The position numbers and the translations under genes were made by a program. The notes beneath the pieces were generated by a model that was given only the letters and a program-made list of their open reading frames with translations, did no database searches and was not told where the DNA came from. Shown here piece after piece: positions 9,200-18,003 of a DNA stretch of 64,000 nucleotides. Origin of the DNA: Paracholeplasma manati (GTDB lineage Bacteria; Bacillota_I; Bacilli_A; Acholeplasmatales; UBA5453). Positions within the stretch are counted from its first letter, which is position 1. Each line of letters opens with the position of its first letter. The stretch covers positions 23,172 through 87,171 of the forward strand of contig NZ_JAOVQM010000005.1 in assembly GCF_025742995.1 (NCBI RefSeq). The letters are read 5' to 3'.

Positions 9200-9700
9200 A
9201 TGGAAGACCAAGACAGATCATTCAATCCGTATATGTATCGATATTTTTTGATGCCCAGTAAATTTCGAATCATTCTAGCATCCCTATTGGATGTGGTTAT
9301 CTTTACGGGGTTATTCTTATGTATTGTTTTTTACTACATCATACCTAATAACATTATGGATCCAGGTATCACCTACGGTATCGCTGGCGCTTACATCCTA
9401 TTCATGATTATCTTTCAATTAACCATACTAAAGTTTGGTTTTGCGAGTCTAGGTCATCTTTTACTTGGTTTAACTCATATCAGTGGTTTATCCGGACGAA
9501 GACTAGAAAGAATCGATTATGTTGAGCTTTGGTTCAAATCGTTTTTACTCGGTTTCAAATATGCTGGAATCTATACCACGTACTATTTTCTAACGAGTGA
9601 TTTCAATCAGTCCATGGTATTAGAAGAAAATAATGTATTCATCGTTAAACGCCGAAAATACAACTATATGATAAAAAACAAACTGCTCGTCAGATCGTAA
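9200..9700 (+). CDS. RDD family membrane protein
   Basis: The 166-residue protein has three to four hydrophobic helices (about residues 23-45, 52-76 and 110-128). The N-terminal helix is preceded by RIILASLLDVVIFTGLF, the arginine/aspartate pattern of RDD proteins, and GHLLLGL fits the middle helix. AGGTGG lies 8 bases before the ATG. It is a single gene with its own terminator and stands divergent from the metal ATPase. RDD proteins are small membrane proteins, some of them linked to sodium or proton exchange, but no specific function can be assigned. Confidence 0.65.
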   Translation: MEDQDRSFNPYMYRYFLMPSKFRIILASLLDVVIFTGLFLCIVFYYIIPNNIMDPGITYGIAGAYILFMIIFQLTILKFGFASLGHLLLGLTHISGLSGRRLERIDYVELWFKSFLLGFKYAGIYTTYYFLTSDFNQSMVLEENNVFIVKRRKYNYMIKNKLLVRS

Positions 9701-9718
9701 TAGTCACTATTGACACAC

Positions 9719-9753
9719 AACCAACCGGTGATAACACATTGGTTGGTTTTTTT
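9719..9753 (+). terminator. intrinsic terminator of the RDD gene
   Basis: AACCAACC (9719-9726) pairs with GGTTGGTT (9741-9748) around a 14-base loop and runs into seven T. Confidence 0.85.
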
Positions 9754-9763
9754 ATGTGATGAT

Positions 9764-9795
9764 CATGAAAACAAAACGGCTACAAATAGCCGTTT
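9764..9795 (-). terminator. hairpin terminator behind the AAA ATPase remnant
   Basis: AAACGGCTA (9774-9782) and TAGCCGTTT (9787-9795) form a 9-bp stem with a CAAA loop. On the minus strand it leads into TTGTTTTC. An almost identical hairpin stands behind tRNA-Leu at 10073-10093. Confidence 0.6.
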
Positions 9796-9813
9796 GAATT
9801 TCTAGTGCTTTGA

Positions 9814-9958
9814 TTAAATATGCTCATCGCATTTTCCCTTAAATAAATGATTTAGTGTTGTTGTCTTGCCAACTTGTCTTGGACCTGTAATCAAGAGGAC
9901 TTTAGACATATCTCTAGCTTCTATCATCTTTTTTTTCTATATGTCTTTGATAATACAT
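9814..9958 (-). pseudogene. remnant of an AAA ATPase (DUF4143-type), frameshifted and truncated
   Basis: Reading the minus strand from ATG 9958 gives MYYQRHIEKK and then a stop. Removing one A from an eight-A run (about 9927-9934) restores a frame that continues through VLLITGPRQVGKTTTLNHLF, a Walker A segment as in ATPases with a C-terminal DUF4143 domain. This frame ends at TAA 9814-9816 after about 47 residues, whereas intact members have about 400. So both a frameshift and loss of nearly the whole protein are seen. The sequence on its 5' side (to about 10070) has a short open stretch reading KRIEWYDIDKWQKFV with no start, perhaps another gene scrap. Confidence 0.7.
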
Positions 9959-10068
9959 GGCTTCACCCTATTTCGTAATTATTGGATTTCAACTCCACTT
10001 TTGACGAATTTTTGCCATTTGTCAATATCATACCATTCAATTCGTTTTTTGAGCTATTTGCTTTAAAT

Positions 10069-10093
10069 AAAAAACGGCTAACAAATAGCCGTT
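10069..10093 (-). terminator. intrinsic terminator of tRNA-Leu
   Basis: AACGGCTA (10073-10080) pairs with TAGCCGTT (10086-10093) around ACAAA. On the minus strand the stem is followed by TTTTTTATTT and lies 12 bases after the tRNA CCA end. Confidence 0.85.
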
Positions 10094-10104
10094 CTAAATT
10101 CGAG

Positions 10105-10188
10105 TGGTGCGGATGACAGGAGTTGAACCTGCACGCCGAAGGCGCTAGATCCTAAGTCTAGTGCGTCTGCCAGTTTCGCCACATCCGC
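10105..10188 (-). tRNA. tRNA-Leu (anticodon TAG)
   Basis: The minus strand folds with acceptor GCGGATG/CATCCGC, a type II long variable arm (GCGCCTTCGGCGT), the T-loop GTTCAACTC and an encoded CCA end. The anticodon arm CTAGA-CTTAGGA-TCTAG gives TAG, reading CTN leucine codons. Confidence 0.95.
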
Positions 10189-10197
10189 GCAAATTGA

Positions 10198-10226
10198 ATT
10201 ATATCGTTTTTTGGCAGGGTTGTCAA
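10198..10226 (-). promoter_or_regulatory. consensus promoter of tRNA-Leu
   Basis: On the minus strand a perfect TTGACA (10221-10226) and TATAAT (10198-10203) are separated by 17 bases. Transcription would start about 3 bases before the tRNA 5' end. Confidence 0.9.
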
Positions 10227-10235
10227 TAAAACTTC

Positions 10236-12326
10236 TTAAATATTTTTTAAGTGCTGATATAAATTCAATTGTAACGCGATGTCCATACGTTTTTTAAATA
10301 ACATCACGTCTAAATAGAGGTCATATGGTTCATTCACCACGGCCGATGGATCGACAAAATACAGGGTGTTCATGTCATTGGGTGATTCATCCGAACTCAT
10401 GAATTTGCTGATGATGAAATAATCATCGGTGACGATGTCAAAAGCGCGCGTATCGATGGCGAATGTGCGTTCATCGGATAAGGCATTGACGCCATAATAT
10501 TGATAATCTGAGTTGATGCCAAACAGTTCTAACACCGTGCGATAGATATCGACTTGACTGCGTACGAGCGGTTGGGTTCCCTTGAGTAAACCTTGAGGGA
10601 TACTGCTATTTGAGTCGCTATCATCCGGTACGTAAATAAAGGCCAACGTCTTGATCATCTCTTGTTTGTATTCGAGGGTGGTTAATTCACGACCCAACAA
10701 GACTTCTAAATCTACTTTTGGAATACCAGAACCATGATCACTATAAAATACATAAACTGTGTTTTCGACACGTTTCGCCATCTCGATGAAATGGTCGAAG
10801 AAATCGTCATAATAAGTTTCATAATTGATGTATTTCAATGTGGTTGGGCTGACTGGGATGTCCTCATTCGTAAACTGATTTGGGAATGGGTCATATAAAT
10901 AAGGTGTATGGGGTTGAATGGTAATGGGGTATAGGAAATACTGTTCATGTGACTCAATCAAGGATTCGGTCCATTTCAATAAAGATAAATCCGATAACCA
11001 AGGGCTTTCAGGGGTATTCTTTTCTAGGAAATCTGGGAATCGATAGACCCCATTTTTGGTACCTTCATAATAAGCCGCTTTCGAATCATAATAAAAATAA
11101 TCTTCAAAACCCAGCATTTGTTCATGGACAATGTCGCGGTTATAAAATGTTTTCACGTCCCCATGTAAGGATGCGCGATAGTAATCCGGAAATAATTTGG
11201 GTAAAGCTTCAAAGACATATTTGGTTTTATTATAATTCCAATACAGCGTGGTATCTCCGGTTGGATATAGCCCAGTCATTACCGAAAACTCAGCGTCAGC
11301 GGAGTTGCCTAAACCAACATTGGTATAGAAATTATCTAAGACATAGGATTCATTTAACAGTGCTTTTAATGTACTAAAATAATCACTATCCATGTATGGA
11401 CCTTGTTCATCTAAGAGGAAATGATTGAAGGTTTCTAGGTGGAACACAACCACATTTTTCCCTTCAAATACACCATTTAATTGGCCATCTTGTAAGAGAC
11501 TTGGATCGATTTCTACGGTCGATGCTTGTGTGATTGGGAGTTGGTTGCTATAGGATTGATCAAACAAATTGGTGTAGGTATCTTGATTCTTATTATAAGT
11601 GTTATAAATGGTTAAACTCGGTAAGGTCAAATTCACATTAGACAAATTGATACCCATCATTTGTCCCACATAATAATTATATAAACCGGCACTTTGGATG
11701 CCAAAGAGCGCTCTTTCCGCGGATATTGGCCAACGTTTGTCGAGATTGGCTTTTACAATCGCGTTGGTACTCAACGACAGTACCATCGATGCGAGTAAAA
11801 TGAATATGGATAACAACCGATGCCATGGGAAAGTGACTTCATCTACCATGAGCTGTTGTTTTTTGATGCGTTTGAAATAAGCGATATAAATACCCATCAA
11901 TACCATCACCGGTATGAATACGATGATTCGATAATAACGATAGAGTTCCGTGAGGGCTTCAACAAAGATAGACCCTGCCAATTCAGCTGCTGGGTTATTG
12001 AACAATGTCATCTCATAAATGGAGAACATCGTAGAATAATATTTGGTGAATATCCCAATGGAGAATATCGCGATATTGAGTAACCCTGTAATAACAATCA
12101 AATACGTCATACGGGAACGTCTTTTCTTAAAGATTAAAAAGCCTATGATCAATAGGATGGTCAAGGCTGCGATATTGCCTATGATCGCATTCAGTTCTAA
12201 TAAACCATGGCGTCTAAATGGAATTAAGTATCGGTTCAATATGGCGGTTGTTACCATATAAGTGTTGATTATATTTAATCCATAGAAAAGGCCAAGGAAT
12301 GAGTAATACCACTTTTTTTGATTCAT
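10236..12326 (-). CDS. LtaS-like sulfatase-fold membrane enzyme (phosphoglycerol-type transferase family)
   Basis: The 696-residue protein has five N-terminal membrane helices (residues about 8-28, 40-62, 72-92, 128-148 and 170-188) and a large extracellular alkaline-phosphatase/sulfatase-fold domain from about 290. Features shared with lipoteichoic acid synthase are NVVVFHLETF, GLGNSADAEF at about 340, HGDVKTFYNRD and YSDHGSGIP (about 530). LtaS has Thr as nucleophile in its GKTSDxEF motif; here the matching residue is Ser. The family transfers phosphoglycerol or phosphoethanolamine head groups to glycolipids or polymers on the outer face. In a wall-less cell it would decorate membrane glycolipids. 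It is a single gene; no terminator separates it from tRNA-Leu. Confidence 0.8.
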   Translation of the reverse strand: MNQKKWYYSFLGLFYGLNIINTYMVTTAILNRYLIPFRRHGLLELNAIIGNIAALTILLIIGFLIFKKRRSRMTYLIVITGLLNIAIFSIGIFTKYYSTMFSIYEMTLFNNPAAELAGSIFVEALTELYRYYRIIVFIPVMVLMGIYIAYFKRIKKQQLMVDEVTFPWHRLLSIFILLASMVLSLSTNAIVKANLDKRWPISAERALFGIQSAGLYNYYVGQMMGINLSNVNLTLPSLTIYNTYNKNQDTYTNLFDQSYSNQLPITQASTVEIDPSLLQDGQLNGVFEGKNVVVFHLETFNHFLLDEQGPYMDSDYFSTLKALLNESYVLDNFYTNVGLGNSADAEFSVMTGLYPTGDTTLYWNYNKTKYVFEALPKLFPDYYRASLHGDVKTFYNRDIVHEQMLGFEDYFYYDSKAAYYEGTKNGVYRFPDFLEKNTPESPWLSDLSLLKWTESLIESHEQYFLYPITIQPHTPYLYDPFPNQFTNEDIPVSPTTLKYINYETYYDDFFDHFIEMAKRVENTVYVFYSDHGSGIPKVDLEVLLGRELTTLEYKQEMIKTLAFIYVPDDSDSNSSIPQGLLKGTQPLVRSQVDIYRTVLELFGINSDYQYYGVNALSDERTFAIDTRAFDIVTDDYFIISKFMSSDESPNDMNTLYFVDPSAVVNEPYDLYLDVMLFKKRMDIALQLNLYQHLKNI

Positions 12327-12406
12327 CTGATCACCTTGCGTAACCCTAGTATATCATTTTTTTGAAATAACATAAATGTGAAATGATTTTAGGGTCTAAT
12401 GATGTG

Positions 12407-12432
12407 AAAAGACCCATTCAAATGAATGAGTC
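12407..12432 (-). terminator. terminator of the DUF5011-type surface gene
   Basis: GACCCATTC (12411-12419) and GAATGAGTC (12424-12432) form a 9-bp stem with one G-T pair and a 4-base loop. On the minus strand it runs into TTTT. Confidence 0.55.
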
Positions 12433-12441
12433 TAATGACGT

Positions 12442-13998
12442 TTATGCTTTTTTCAGTCTTCGATACATAATAAAACCAACCCCTGCGATTCCAATGACCC
12501 CAAATGACACATAAATCCATGGTATGGGTTCTGATTCACTGACATAGTCAACTGCGAGTCTACTTTGATACGTGATACCATCGATTTCATAACTATAATA
12601 AATATAGGCTTTTTCTCTTTTGCTTTGGAGGTGTTCCGTTTCATCCAACAAGATTTGAAGATTTCTTGGAGATGCCCCAGTTTGGGCCATTTGATTGGTT
12701 AACCATTCGATGACTTCTTCTCTTGTCATCGATTCGTAGGTATCGATATCCAATACATAATCTGCGGTGTCGAAAACAGGTGCGGTATCATCGATGACAT
12801 GCAAATGCACTGTTCTTAAAGTTTCATTTCCAGCAGCATCTTTACAGCGCACATAAATGGTATGATTTTTAATCAATGTGCCATCATAATCAGCCAAGAA
12901 AATGTTGAGCTTGTATGTGATATCACCATCATGAGCATCCATTGCGCGATACAAACTGGTAATCTGTTCGAGTGTTCTTGCACCATCACTTAAATATGTA
13001 TAAATGACATCGGGTCCTGTAATCACCGGTGGTTTCGTATCCACCACGCGAACTTGAATCGTCTTGGTTGTTTCATTAAAGGATCCGTCCATCACACTTA
13101 AGACAATGTTATAAGTGCCTGCTTGGTTCATATTCGGTGTGTACTCATCACTGACCACATCGATATCTTCATTGGTCAGTGCAGTCACGTTATCGGAAAC
13201 AGTGATTTGTGACAACATGTCGGCCATCACAAGTGGAGTGCCGTGTTCAATCGTGTAGGTATCTAAACCCGTCATGATGGGTTTGGTTCTATCGATGACT
13301 TTGACCATCATTTCAAAATAACTGGTATTGGTCATTTGATCTGATGCACGATACTGTAGAAAAAACTCACCCAATTCCGGATTGGAATCGTCATAATCGC
13401 CGCCCAAAAAATCCATTTTTAATGACCCACCTTTTGGATCACTGATGGATAAACTTTGTCTGATGGTCGCTTCGGGTACAGGATGATCGATATCGACTAA
13501 ATAAACACCATGATAATAAATGGGTGCGTTTGAAATGTAATACTCAAAACCCGTAAATTGAGCGTAAGTTCCTTCGTACAACATGATGTTATACCCTGTG
13601 GTAGCCATGGCAGGAATGTTTCTAAACAATAGCGTTTCTACCGTACTAATGAACGTGTAATACCAGCGTTCATTGGTCAAATCCACACTGATATCTTTGG
13701 TTTGACAGTTCACGTTTTCCTTTTCACAATGGGTTAAAAATGGATATTCATCTTGTGAGAAATTATCCACCCCAATGTAATCTAAATCCATCACCAACGT
13801 GTAGGACACATTCTTTTTAATTTTGATGTGCGTGAACATATCGATATCTCTAGGTTCTGTCCGTTGGATGTTTCTTAAGTCTAAATAGTTTTTCCCATAA
13901 GGAAACCTCAACGCATTGGTGGCGTAATCCGCAGCTTGAATGGATAAGCCAGAGAAAAACACCATGAATAAACAACTTAAAATCCATATTTTTTTCAA
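12442..13998 (-). CDS. surface protein with Ig-like (DUF5011/HYR) domains and a C-terminal membrane anchor
   Basis: The 518-residue protein begins with a signal peptide (IWILSCLFMVFFSGLSIQA) and ends with a hydrophobic helix and RRLKKA tail, so it is displayed on the outer face. Residues about 235-405 contain two Ig-like repeats of the DUF5011/HYR kind, with signatures DRTKPIMTG...AGTYNIVLSVMDGSFNET and DTKPPVITG...CKDAAGNET. The start codon is TTG (13998). AGGTGAT (14004-14010) sits 5 bases upstream, and no ATG fits. That Shine-Dalgarno sequence is half of a hairpin (see 13997-14032), so initiation may be gated. The role is unknown; adhesion or polymer binding is possible. Confidence 0.75.
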   Translation of the reverse strand: MKKIWILSCLFMVFFSGLSIQAADYATNALRFPYGKNYLDLRNIQRTEPRDIDMFTHIKIKKNVSYTLVMDLDYIGVDNFSQDEYPFLTHCEKENVNCQTKDISVDLTNERWYYTFISTVETLLFRNIPAMATTGYNIMLYEGTYAQFTGFEYYISNAPIYYHGVYLVDIDHPVPEATIRQSLSISDPKGGSLKMDFLGGDYDDSNPELGEFFLQYRASDQMTNTSYFEMMVKVIDRTKPIMTGLDTYTIEHGTPLVMADMLSQITVSDNVTALTNEDIDVVSDEYTPNMNQAGTYNIVLSVMDGSFNETTKTIQVRVVDTKPPVITGPDVIYTYLSDGARTLEQITSLYRAMDAHDGDITYKLNIFLADYDGTLIKNHTIYVRCKDAAGNETLRTVHLHVIDDTAPVFDTADYVLDIDTYESMTREEVIEWLTNQMAQTGASPRNLQILLDETEHLQSKREKAYIYYSYEIDGITYQSRLAVDYVSESEPIPWIYVSFGVIGIAGVGFIMYRRLKKA

Positions 13999-14032
13999 AA
14001 AAAATCACCTCTACATAATACGTACAGGTGAT
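13997..14032 (-). terminator. hairpin serving as cyclase terminator and covering the next gene's RBS
   Basis: ATCACCT (14004-14010) pairs with AGGTGAT (14026-14032), extended by a TAC/GTA segment. On the minus strand eight T follow. The 3' arm is the only Shine-Dalgarno sequence of the TTG-start gene at 13998. Confidence 0.65.
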
Positions 14033-14050
14033 CAGATGATTTTTACTTTT

Positions 14051-14590
14051 TTATATTTCAACAAATACACGACACGGGCTACTATCCGCGTGGATTTTGA
14101 GTGGGATAATATACGCTTTAAAGGTTTGATTGGAAGGTAATTGATCAAAATTGGTCGCGTTCTCAACGATGAATACACCCGCACCTAATAATAATTGGTG
14201 GATCGGGTAAGGCGATTCATCTGGTGATGTGCCTTCAAGCACGATTACACGAATGGGATGTTTCAATAAGGATTGTACAAACGTTTCGGTTAAATAACCA
14301 TTAGAACGTATAAAGAGAATCGATTCACCTGCATCATTGTAGGGCTGACCATCGTCAATCAGTCGTGCTTTTCCAATGAATGTATCCAGTGGGAACGCGT
14401 CTATGTATGGTTGATTTGAAATAAAGTGTTTGGGTCCATCGATATGCGTACCACTATGCATTGAGGTCATTAATAGATGGTTTTCATAGCCATCTTTTTC
14501 AACCTCAGCGATGGTTGTTAATGAGACTTTCGGGTCACCTGGATAGACAGTCATCCCATCTTCAATGGTTTTAGTAAGGTCAATAATCAT
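14051..14590 (-). CDS. cyclase-family metal-dependent hydrolase (kynurenine formamidase-like)
   Basis: The 179-residue protein has the family signature HSGTHIDGPKHF (about residues 45-56), the HxGTHxDxPxH metal site of the cyclase/KynB superfamily. It starts with LTKTIEDGMTVYPGDP, also typical. The family includes arylformamidases, polyketide cyclases and isatin hydrolase; no tryptophan catabolic gene is nearby, so the substrate is open. The start lies 3 bases beyond the mgsA stop, so the two genes are likely co-transcribed. Confidence 0.8.
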   Translation of the reverse strand: MIIDLTKTIEDGMTVYPGDPKVSLTTIAEVEKDGYENHLLMTSMHSGTHIDGPKHFISNQPYIDAFPLDTFIGKARLIDDGQPYNDAGESILFIRSNGYLTETFVQSLLKHPIRVIVLEGTSPDESPYPIHQLLLGAGVFIVENATNFDQLPSNQTFKAYIIPLKIHADSSPCRVFVEI

Positions 14591-14592
14591 GG

Positions 14593-14991
14593 CTATTTAC
14601 TCGATAAATACTTATTCGATATTTGATTGGCATCCAAGGCTTTTAACATGATTTCAGCCGAAGTCTTATTGGTTGCGAGCGGGATTGAAAAGACATCACA
14701 CAGCCTTAATAACGCGGAAACATCCGGTTCATGCGGTTGGGCTGTGAGCGGGTCTCTTAAAAAGATGACCAAATCCAGCTGGTTGTCTGCAACCATAGAA
14801 CCTATTTGTTGGTCACCACCGAGCGGACCTGATTTCATCCGAATGATGGACAATCCAGTTTCACCAATGATGAGGGTCCCTGTGGTACCTGTCGCGTACA
14901 AGGTATGTTTGGCTAAAATGTCTCGATACTTCTTGGCTAAATCGATGATTTCTGGTTTTTTCTTATCGTGTGCTATGAGTGCTACTCGCAT
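14593..14991 (-). CDS. mgsA: methylglyoxal synthase
   Basis: The 132-residue enzyme converts dihydroxyacetone phosphate to methylglyoxal and phosphate, a bypass that relieves sugar-phosphate overload. The signatures are ATGTTGT (about residues 33-39), [10 protein letters not shown] and [14 protein letters not shown] with the catalytic aspartate. The length matches the Bacillus enzyme. An upstream in-frame ATG at 15012 exists, but AAGGGGTGAT lies 4 bases before the ATG at 14991, so the shorter form is chosen. Methylglyoxal detoxification would give D-lactate, an alternative source for the dehydrogenase at 50355. It probably starts the operon with the cyclase gene. Confidence 0.93.
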   Translation of the reverse strand: MRVALIAHDKKKPEIIDLAKKYRDILAKHTLYATGTTGTLIIGETGLSIIRMKSGPLGGDQQIGSMVADNQLDLVIFLRDPLTAQPHEPDVSALLRLCDVFSIPLATNKTSAEIMLKALDANQISNKYLSSK

Positions 14992-15027
14992 ATCATCACC
15001 CCTTAATACCATTGTATCAAGAAATGC

Positions 15028-16968
15028 TTACTTATTTAACCCATCTTTTAAAGCAATCAACAATTGGCCTGATGTATCGGTACCATATTCCCAAAACATG
15101 ATGCCTCCCAAGCCTTGTTCAATGACATAATCACTCTTCTCTTGAATGGATCTTGGGTTGTCATAAGAAATGAATTCCGTACCATCTGTCTTTAAAATAT
15201 AAGGCACACCAGCACGGGTATCGTAAGCTTTGATATAATCGTCATTATTCAAATAGTTCAGTAGAATATTATTGTAATAGACAGACCCCGCATTGATCCA
15301 TGACCCAAATGTTTGAGTACTTGCGTTGTAGGTTCTCGTTTGTTTGATGCCATAGAATGCGACACCGACGATGATTTTATCGTATGAAATACCATAAGTA
15401 GATTTAAAGTTTTTGACGGTTTCATCGATGGACGCAGTCGATAAAGAACGACCTACCAATAAAGTAGTATTGTGATAAGTGGTTGCGCGATAAAGGGCAT
15501 TTTGATATTGACCATTGGCGTTACTCATGCCGTAAGTCATCAGGTTTATATAATCTAAATAGACTTTGGAATTATTTAAATCATATCTTGGTGGTTGCCA
15601 GATACCACCGGTAATCGCGGTGGTCACCAAGTGGTTCGGATTATTGGCTTTCACCTTTTCATAGACTACTTTCATCAAAGCCGTGTATCTGGTTTTTTCT
15701 GAATCGGTTGGGGTCTCCCAGTCGATATCGACACCATCAAATCCATATTGATTGATCATCGAAACAATATTATCCGCGAAGGTATTTACCAAGTTTTGAC
15801 TCGCAGCGATGGTGCTCCAAGAAGATTCAGGTGCCACCGACATGATGACCCAATTGCCATAGACTTTGGCTTTCGGCATGATGTAGGTTTGGATGTTGCT
15901 TAAATAGGTTTCGCCGTACAATGCACCAGTGGCGTCGGCTGTAATAAATGCTGTATTGATGATGTCTAATGTCTCAAAGAAATCATCATTGACCGTGTTA
16001 TATCCACGATAAATGTAACTGGAGGCGATGGGACCTTCTAAGGATTTGTACCCTGGAACAACGATGTCAAAAGATAGGGTATCCGTGATTTCACCTGTGA
16101 TGTTGGCTATGAGTGTGACTGTTGTGGTTTGATAGGGTCTTTTGTATAAACCGCTATTCGAAATGACTTCAGGATGGCTTGAAGTCCATTCCATAAAGTA
16201 GCCGCTAAAGACCAGTGGCAAACCCACACTTTCCTCTGTCAAATCTGGCAAAAGATCTTCTAGATAAGTTTGTAATTCATTCACGGTTTTTGACCCCCAT
16301 TTCGCAACATAAGTCATCGATTGGATGTGATCATTGGTCATATAACCAGGGTAACTCAATACGGTTTGCCCTTGGTATTCCCAACCCAAGAAGCGAAACC
16401 CTTCTTTGACGGGTGTTGGTAATCTGGTGGGCTCTAATAAGGTTAATTGTGGATTTTGATATAGTTCTGCTTCCCCATAAAAAGAGACCTTGAGTTCACC
16501 TTCTGTATAAGCAATCACATCCGTTTCGAATTGCACAAACATTTTTTGATTGGGTTCATTGGTATACTCGATGATTTGGTTTAAACTTTCAGTATCTGGT
16601 AATTGTTGGTGTGCGCCAATGATATAATCATACTCAGGTAAGGTTAAGTTTTCTACGGCAGCGGTCATCGGATCGACATAGACCACTTCATAGAGACCAA
16701 CTGCCTGGTTATAGGCGATGAACAGTTTGTAAAACCATCTGAGTTTGGTTTGTGTATGATCCATGAGTGATAGTGAACTACCACTGGTATCATTTTTACT
16801 CGTGATGGTTAAAGCGCTATTGGGTTCAATGGTGGACAAATAAGACGCATCCATATGGCCCCCATTGAGGTCTAAAGTCACCTCAACTGGTTGTAATGTC
16901 GGTTTTTGACAAGCCATCAACATGAACATAAAAATGCTTATGAAGATGGTTGGAATGGTTTTTTTCAT
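15028..16968 (-). CDS. lipoprotein with C-terminal GH18 glycosidase domain
   Basis: The 646-residue precursor has a lipobox (MFMLMAC, Cys 20), so the protein is anchored to the outer membrane face. Residues about 180-225 contain a Listeria-Bacteroides repeat (EGFRFLGWEY...YVAKWG), followed by an Ig-like stretch to about 310. The C-terminal half is a GH18 barrel with the catalytic motif DGVDIDWE at about residue 413, whose glutamate is the general acid, and the late motif GGIMFWEYGTD. GH18 enzymes cut beta-1,4 bonds after GlcNAc in chitin, murein-like glycans or N-glycans. Next to a murein and amino-sugar locus, a supply role for GlcNAc oligomers is likely, but the substrate is not shown by the sequence. 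Confidence 0.88.
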   Translation of the reverse strand: MKKTIPTIFISIFMFMLMACQKPTLQPVEVTLDLNGGHMDASYLSTIEPNSALTITSKNDTSGSSLSLMDHTQTKLRWFYKLFIAYNQAVGLYEVVYVDPMTAAVENLTLPEYDYIIGAHQQLPDTESLNQIIEYTNEPNQKMFVQFETDVIAYTEGELKVSFYGEAELYQNPQLTLLEPTRLPTPVKEGFRFLGWEYQGQTVLSYPGYMTNDHIQSMTYVAKWGSKTVNELQTYLEDLLPDLTEESVGLPLVFSGYFMEWTSSHPEVISNSGLYKRPYQTTTVTLIANITGEITDTLSFDIVVPGYKSLEGPIASSYIYRGYNTVNDDFFETLDIINTAFITADATGALYGETYLSNIQTYIMPKAKVYGNWVIMSVAPESSWSTIAASQNLVNTFADNIVSMINQYGFDGVDIDWETPTDSEKTRYTALMKVVYEKVKANNPNHLVTTAITGGIWQPPRYDLNNSKVYLDYINLMTYGMSNANGQYQNALYRATTYHNTTLLVGRSLSTASIDETVKNFKSTYGISYDKIIVGVAFYGIKQTRTYNASTQTFGSWINAGSVYYNNILLNYLNNDDYIKAYDTRAGVPYILKTDGTEFISYDNPRSIQEKSDYVIEQGLGGIMFWEYGTDTSGQLLIALKDGLNK

Positions 16969-17075
16969 GGTATTTTCCTCGGTTTTAATCCATAGTATGT
17001 CTTTATTATAACATAATAAAAATGGTCATTTTTTTAAGGTGCGAAAACTATTGCCAAAGAGAGGTGTGATATTCA

Positions 17076-17990
17076 ATGTTGACAACCCATCATGAAATCA
17101 TCAACGAAAAGACGTATGCTTATTTCAATCAAGCAATCCTCGAAAGTCAGTTCTACCTGCCGATGACCTTCGAACAGTTCAAATATTTATCCCAAACACA
17201 CTATGTCATGATTCATGTTACGGATGACCAAATTCAAGGTTTGTTGATGGGGAGTTTTAAAGACAACGCATGCTATATCGCTTATTTACTCGGTACAAAG
17301 GCAGCTCAATACGCTTTGTTGAATGACTTAGAATATCAATTGAGAACCACTTCAATCAAGACATTATGGTGGTCATATAATAACCCAATCAAGGTGCCTT
17401 TCTATACAAATCCCCCCCACATTCATTTCAATGCTCAAGGGGTGTTAAAGGATTCTCCTATTGAGTCCTTATTGTTAAGTTCTGGTTATCAAATTTACGC
17501 CACAATGGATACCTATGAAGTCGATTTAACTTCGTTTCAAAAAAACGATTATTTGGCAGAAAAAACCATTCATTTAAAACAGTTGGGGATTGAATTTGTG
17601 GTGTTAAACGAGTGTACAAAATCGGTGGATGATTTTCTTCAATTGTTACCTAATCCTGCTTTTGTAGATGTCATCAGACATGGGATTGCTGCCTCTAAAC
17701 CCATTTTATTTGTGATGTATAATGGCTCAATCATGGGATTTACTGGTCCAATCAGTGTCGATACTGATGGCCGTGGTGTATTCGGCGGCATCGAGATACT
17801 AGATGCTTTACAAGGGTATGGGGCAGGCAAATTACTCTTCTTTAAATTGCTTCAAACATTTAAAGATATGGGGGCTACTTACGTGACTTTATTCACGGGT
17901 CAAAACAACCCTGCGAAGCATATTTACATGGCCGCTGGCTGCCAAATCACACACACATTTTATCTCATGAAAAAGGAACTCTATCGCTAG
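17076..17990 (+). CDS. GNAT-family N-acetyltransferase
   Basis: The 304-residue protein has a C-terminal acetyl-CoA-binding fold (about residues 175-300) with VFGGIEILDALQGYGAGKLL, the Q/RxxGxG/A-type pyrophosphate-binding loop, and the usual NPAKHIYMAAGCQ ending. The N-terminal part (1-160) is a degenerate GNAT-like half. GAGGTG precedes the ATG by 9 bases. It faces the end of murQ, and the two share a bidirectional terminator that contains this gene's stop codon. The acceptor is unknown. Confidence 0.8.
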   Translation: MLTTHHEIINEKTYAYFNQAILESQFYLPMTFEQFKYLSQTHYVMIHVTDDQIQGLLMGSFKDNACYIAYLLGTKAAQYALLNDLEYQLRTTSIKTLWWSYNNPIKVPFYTNPPHIHFNAQGVLKDSPIESLLLSSGYQIYATMDTYEVDLTSFQKNDYLAEKTIHLKQLGIEFVVLNECTKSVDDFLQLLPNPAFVDVIRHGIAASKPILFVMYNGSIMGFTGPISVDTDGRGVFGGIEILDALQGYGAGKLLFFKLLQTFKDMGATYVTLFTGQNNPAKHIYMAAGCQITHTFYLMKKELYR

Positions 17991-17999
17991 AGTTCCTTT
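17972..17999. terminator. bidirectional terminator between the acetyltransferase and murQ
   Basis: AAAGGAACTCTA (17972-17983) pairs with TAGAGTTCCTTT (17988-17999) around TCGC, a 12-bp perfect stem. T-rich stretches lie on both sides. It ends the plus-strand acetyltransferase and the long minus-strand murein operon. Confidence 0.85.
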
Positions 18000-18003
18000 G
18001 TTT

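Noticed and set aside
9866..10066. 66-codon plus-strand frame next to tRNA-Leu
   Set aside because: It is the complement of the decayed AAA ATPase fragment on the minus strand and has no start site of its own.
14627..15130. 167-codon plus-strand frame opposite mgsA and the end of the GH18 gene
   Set aside because: It runs antisense across two recognised genes, has no binding site and no family resemblance.
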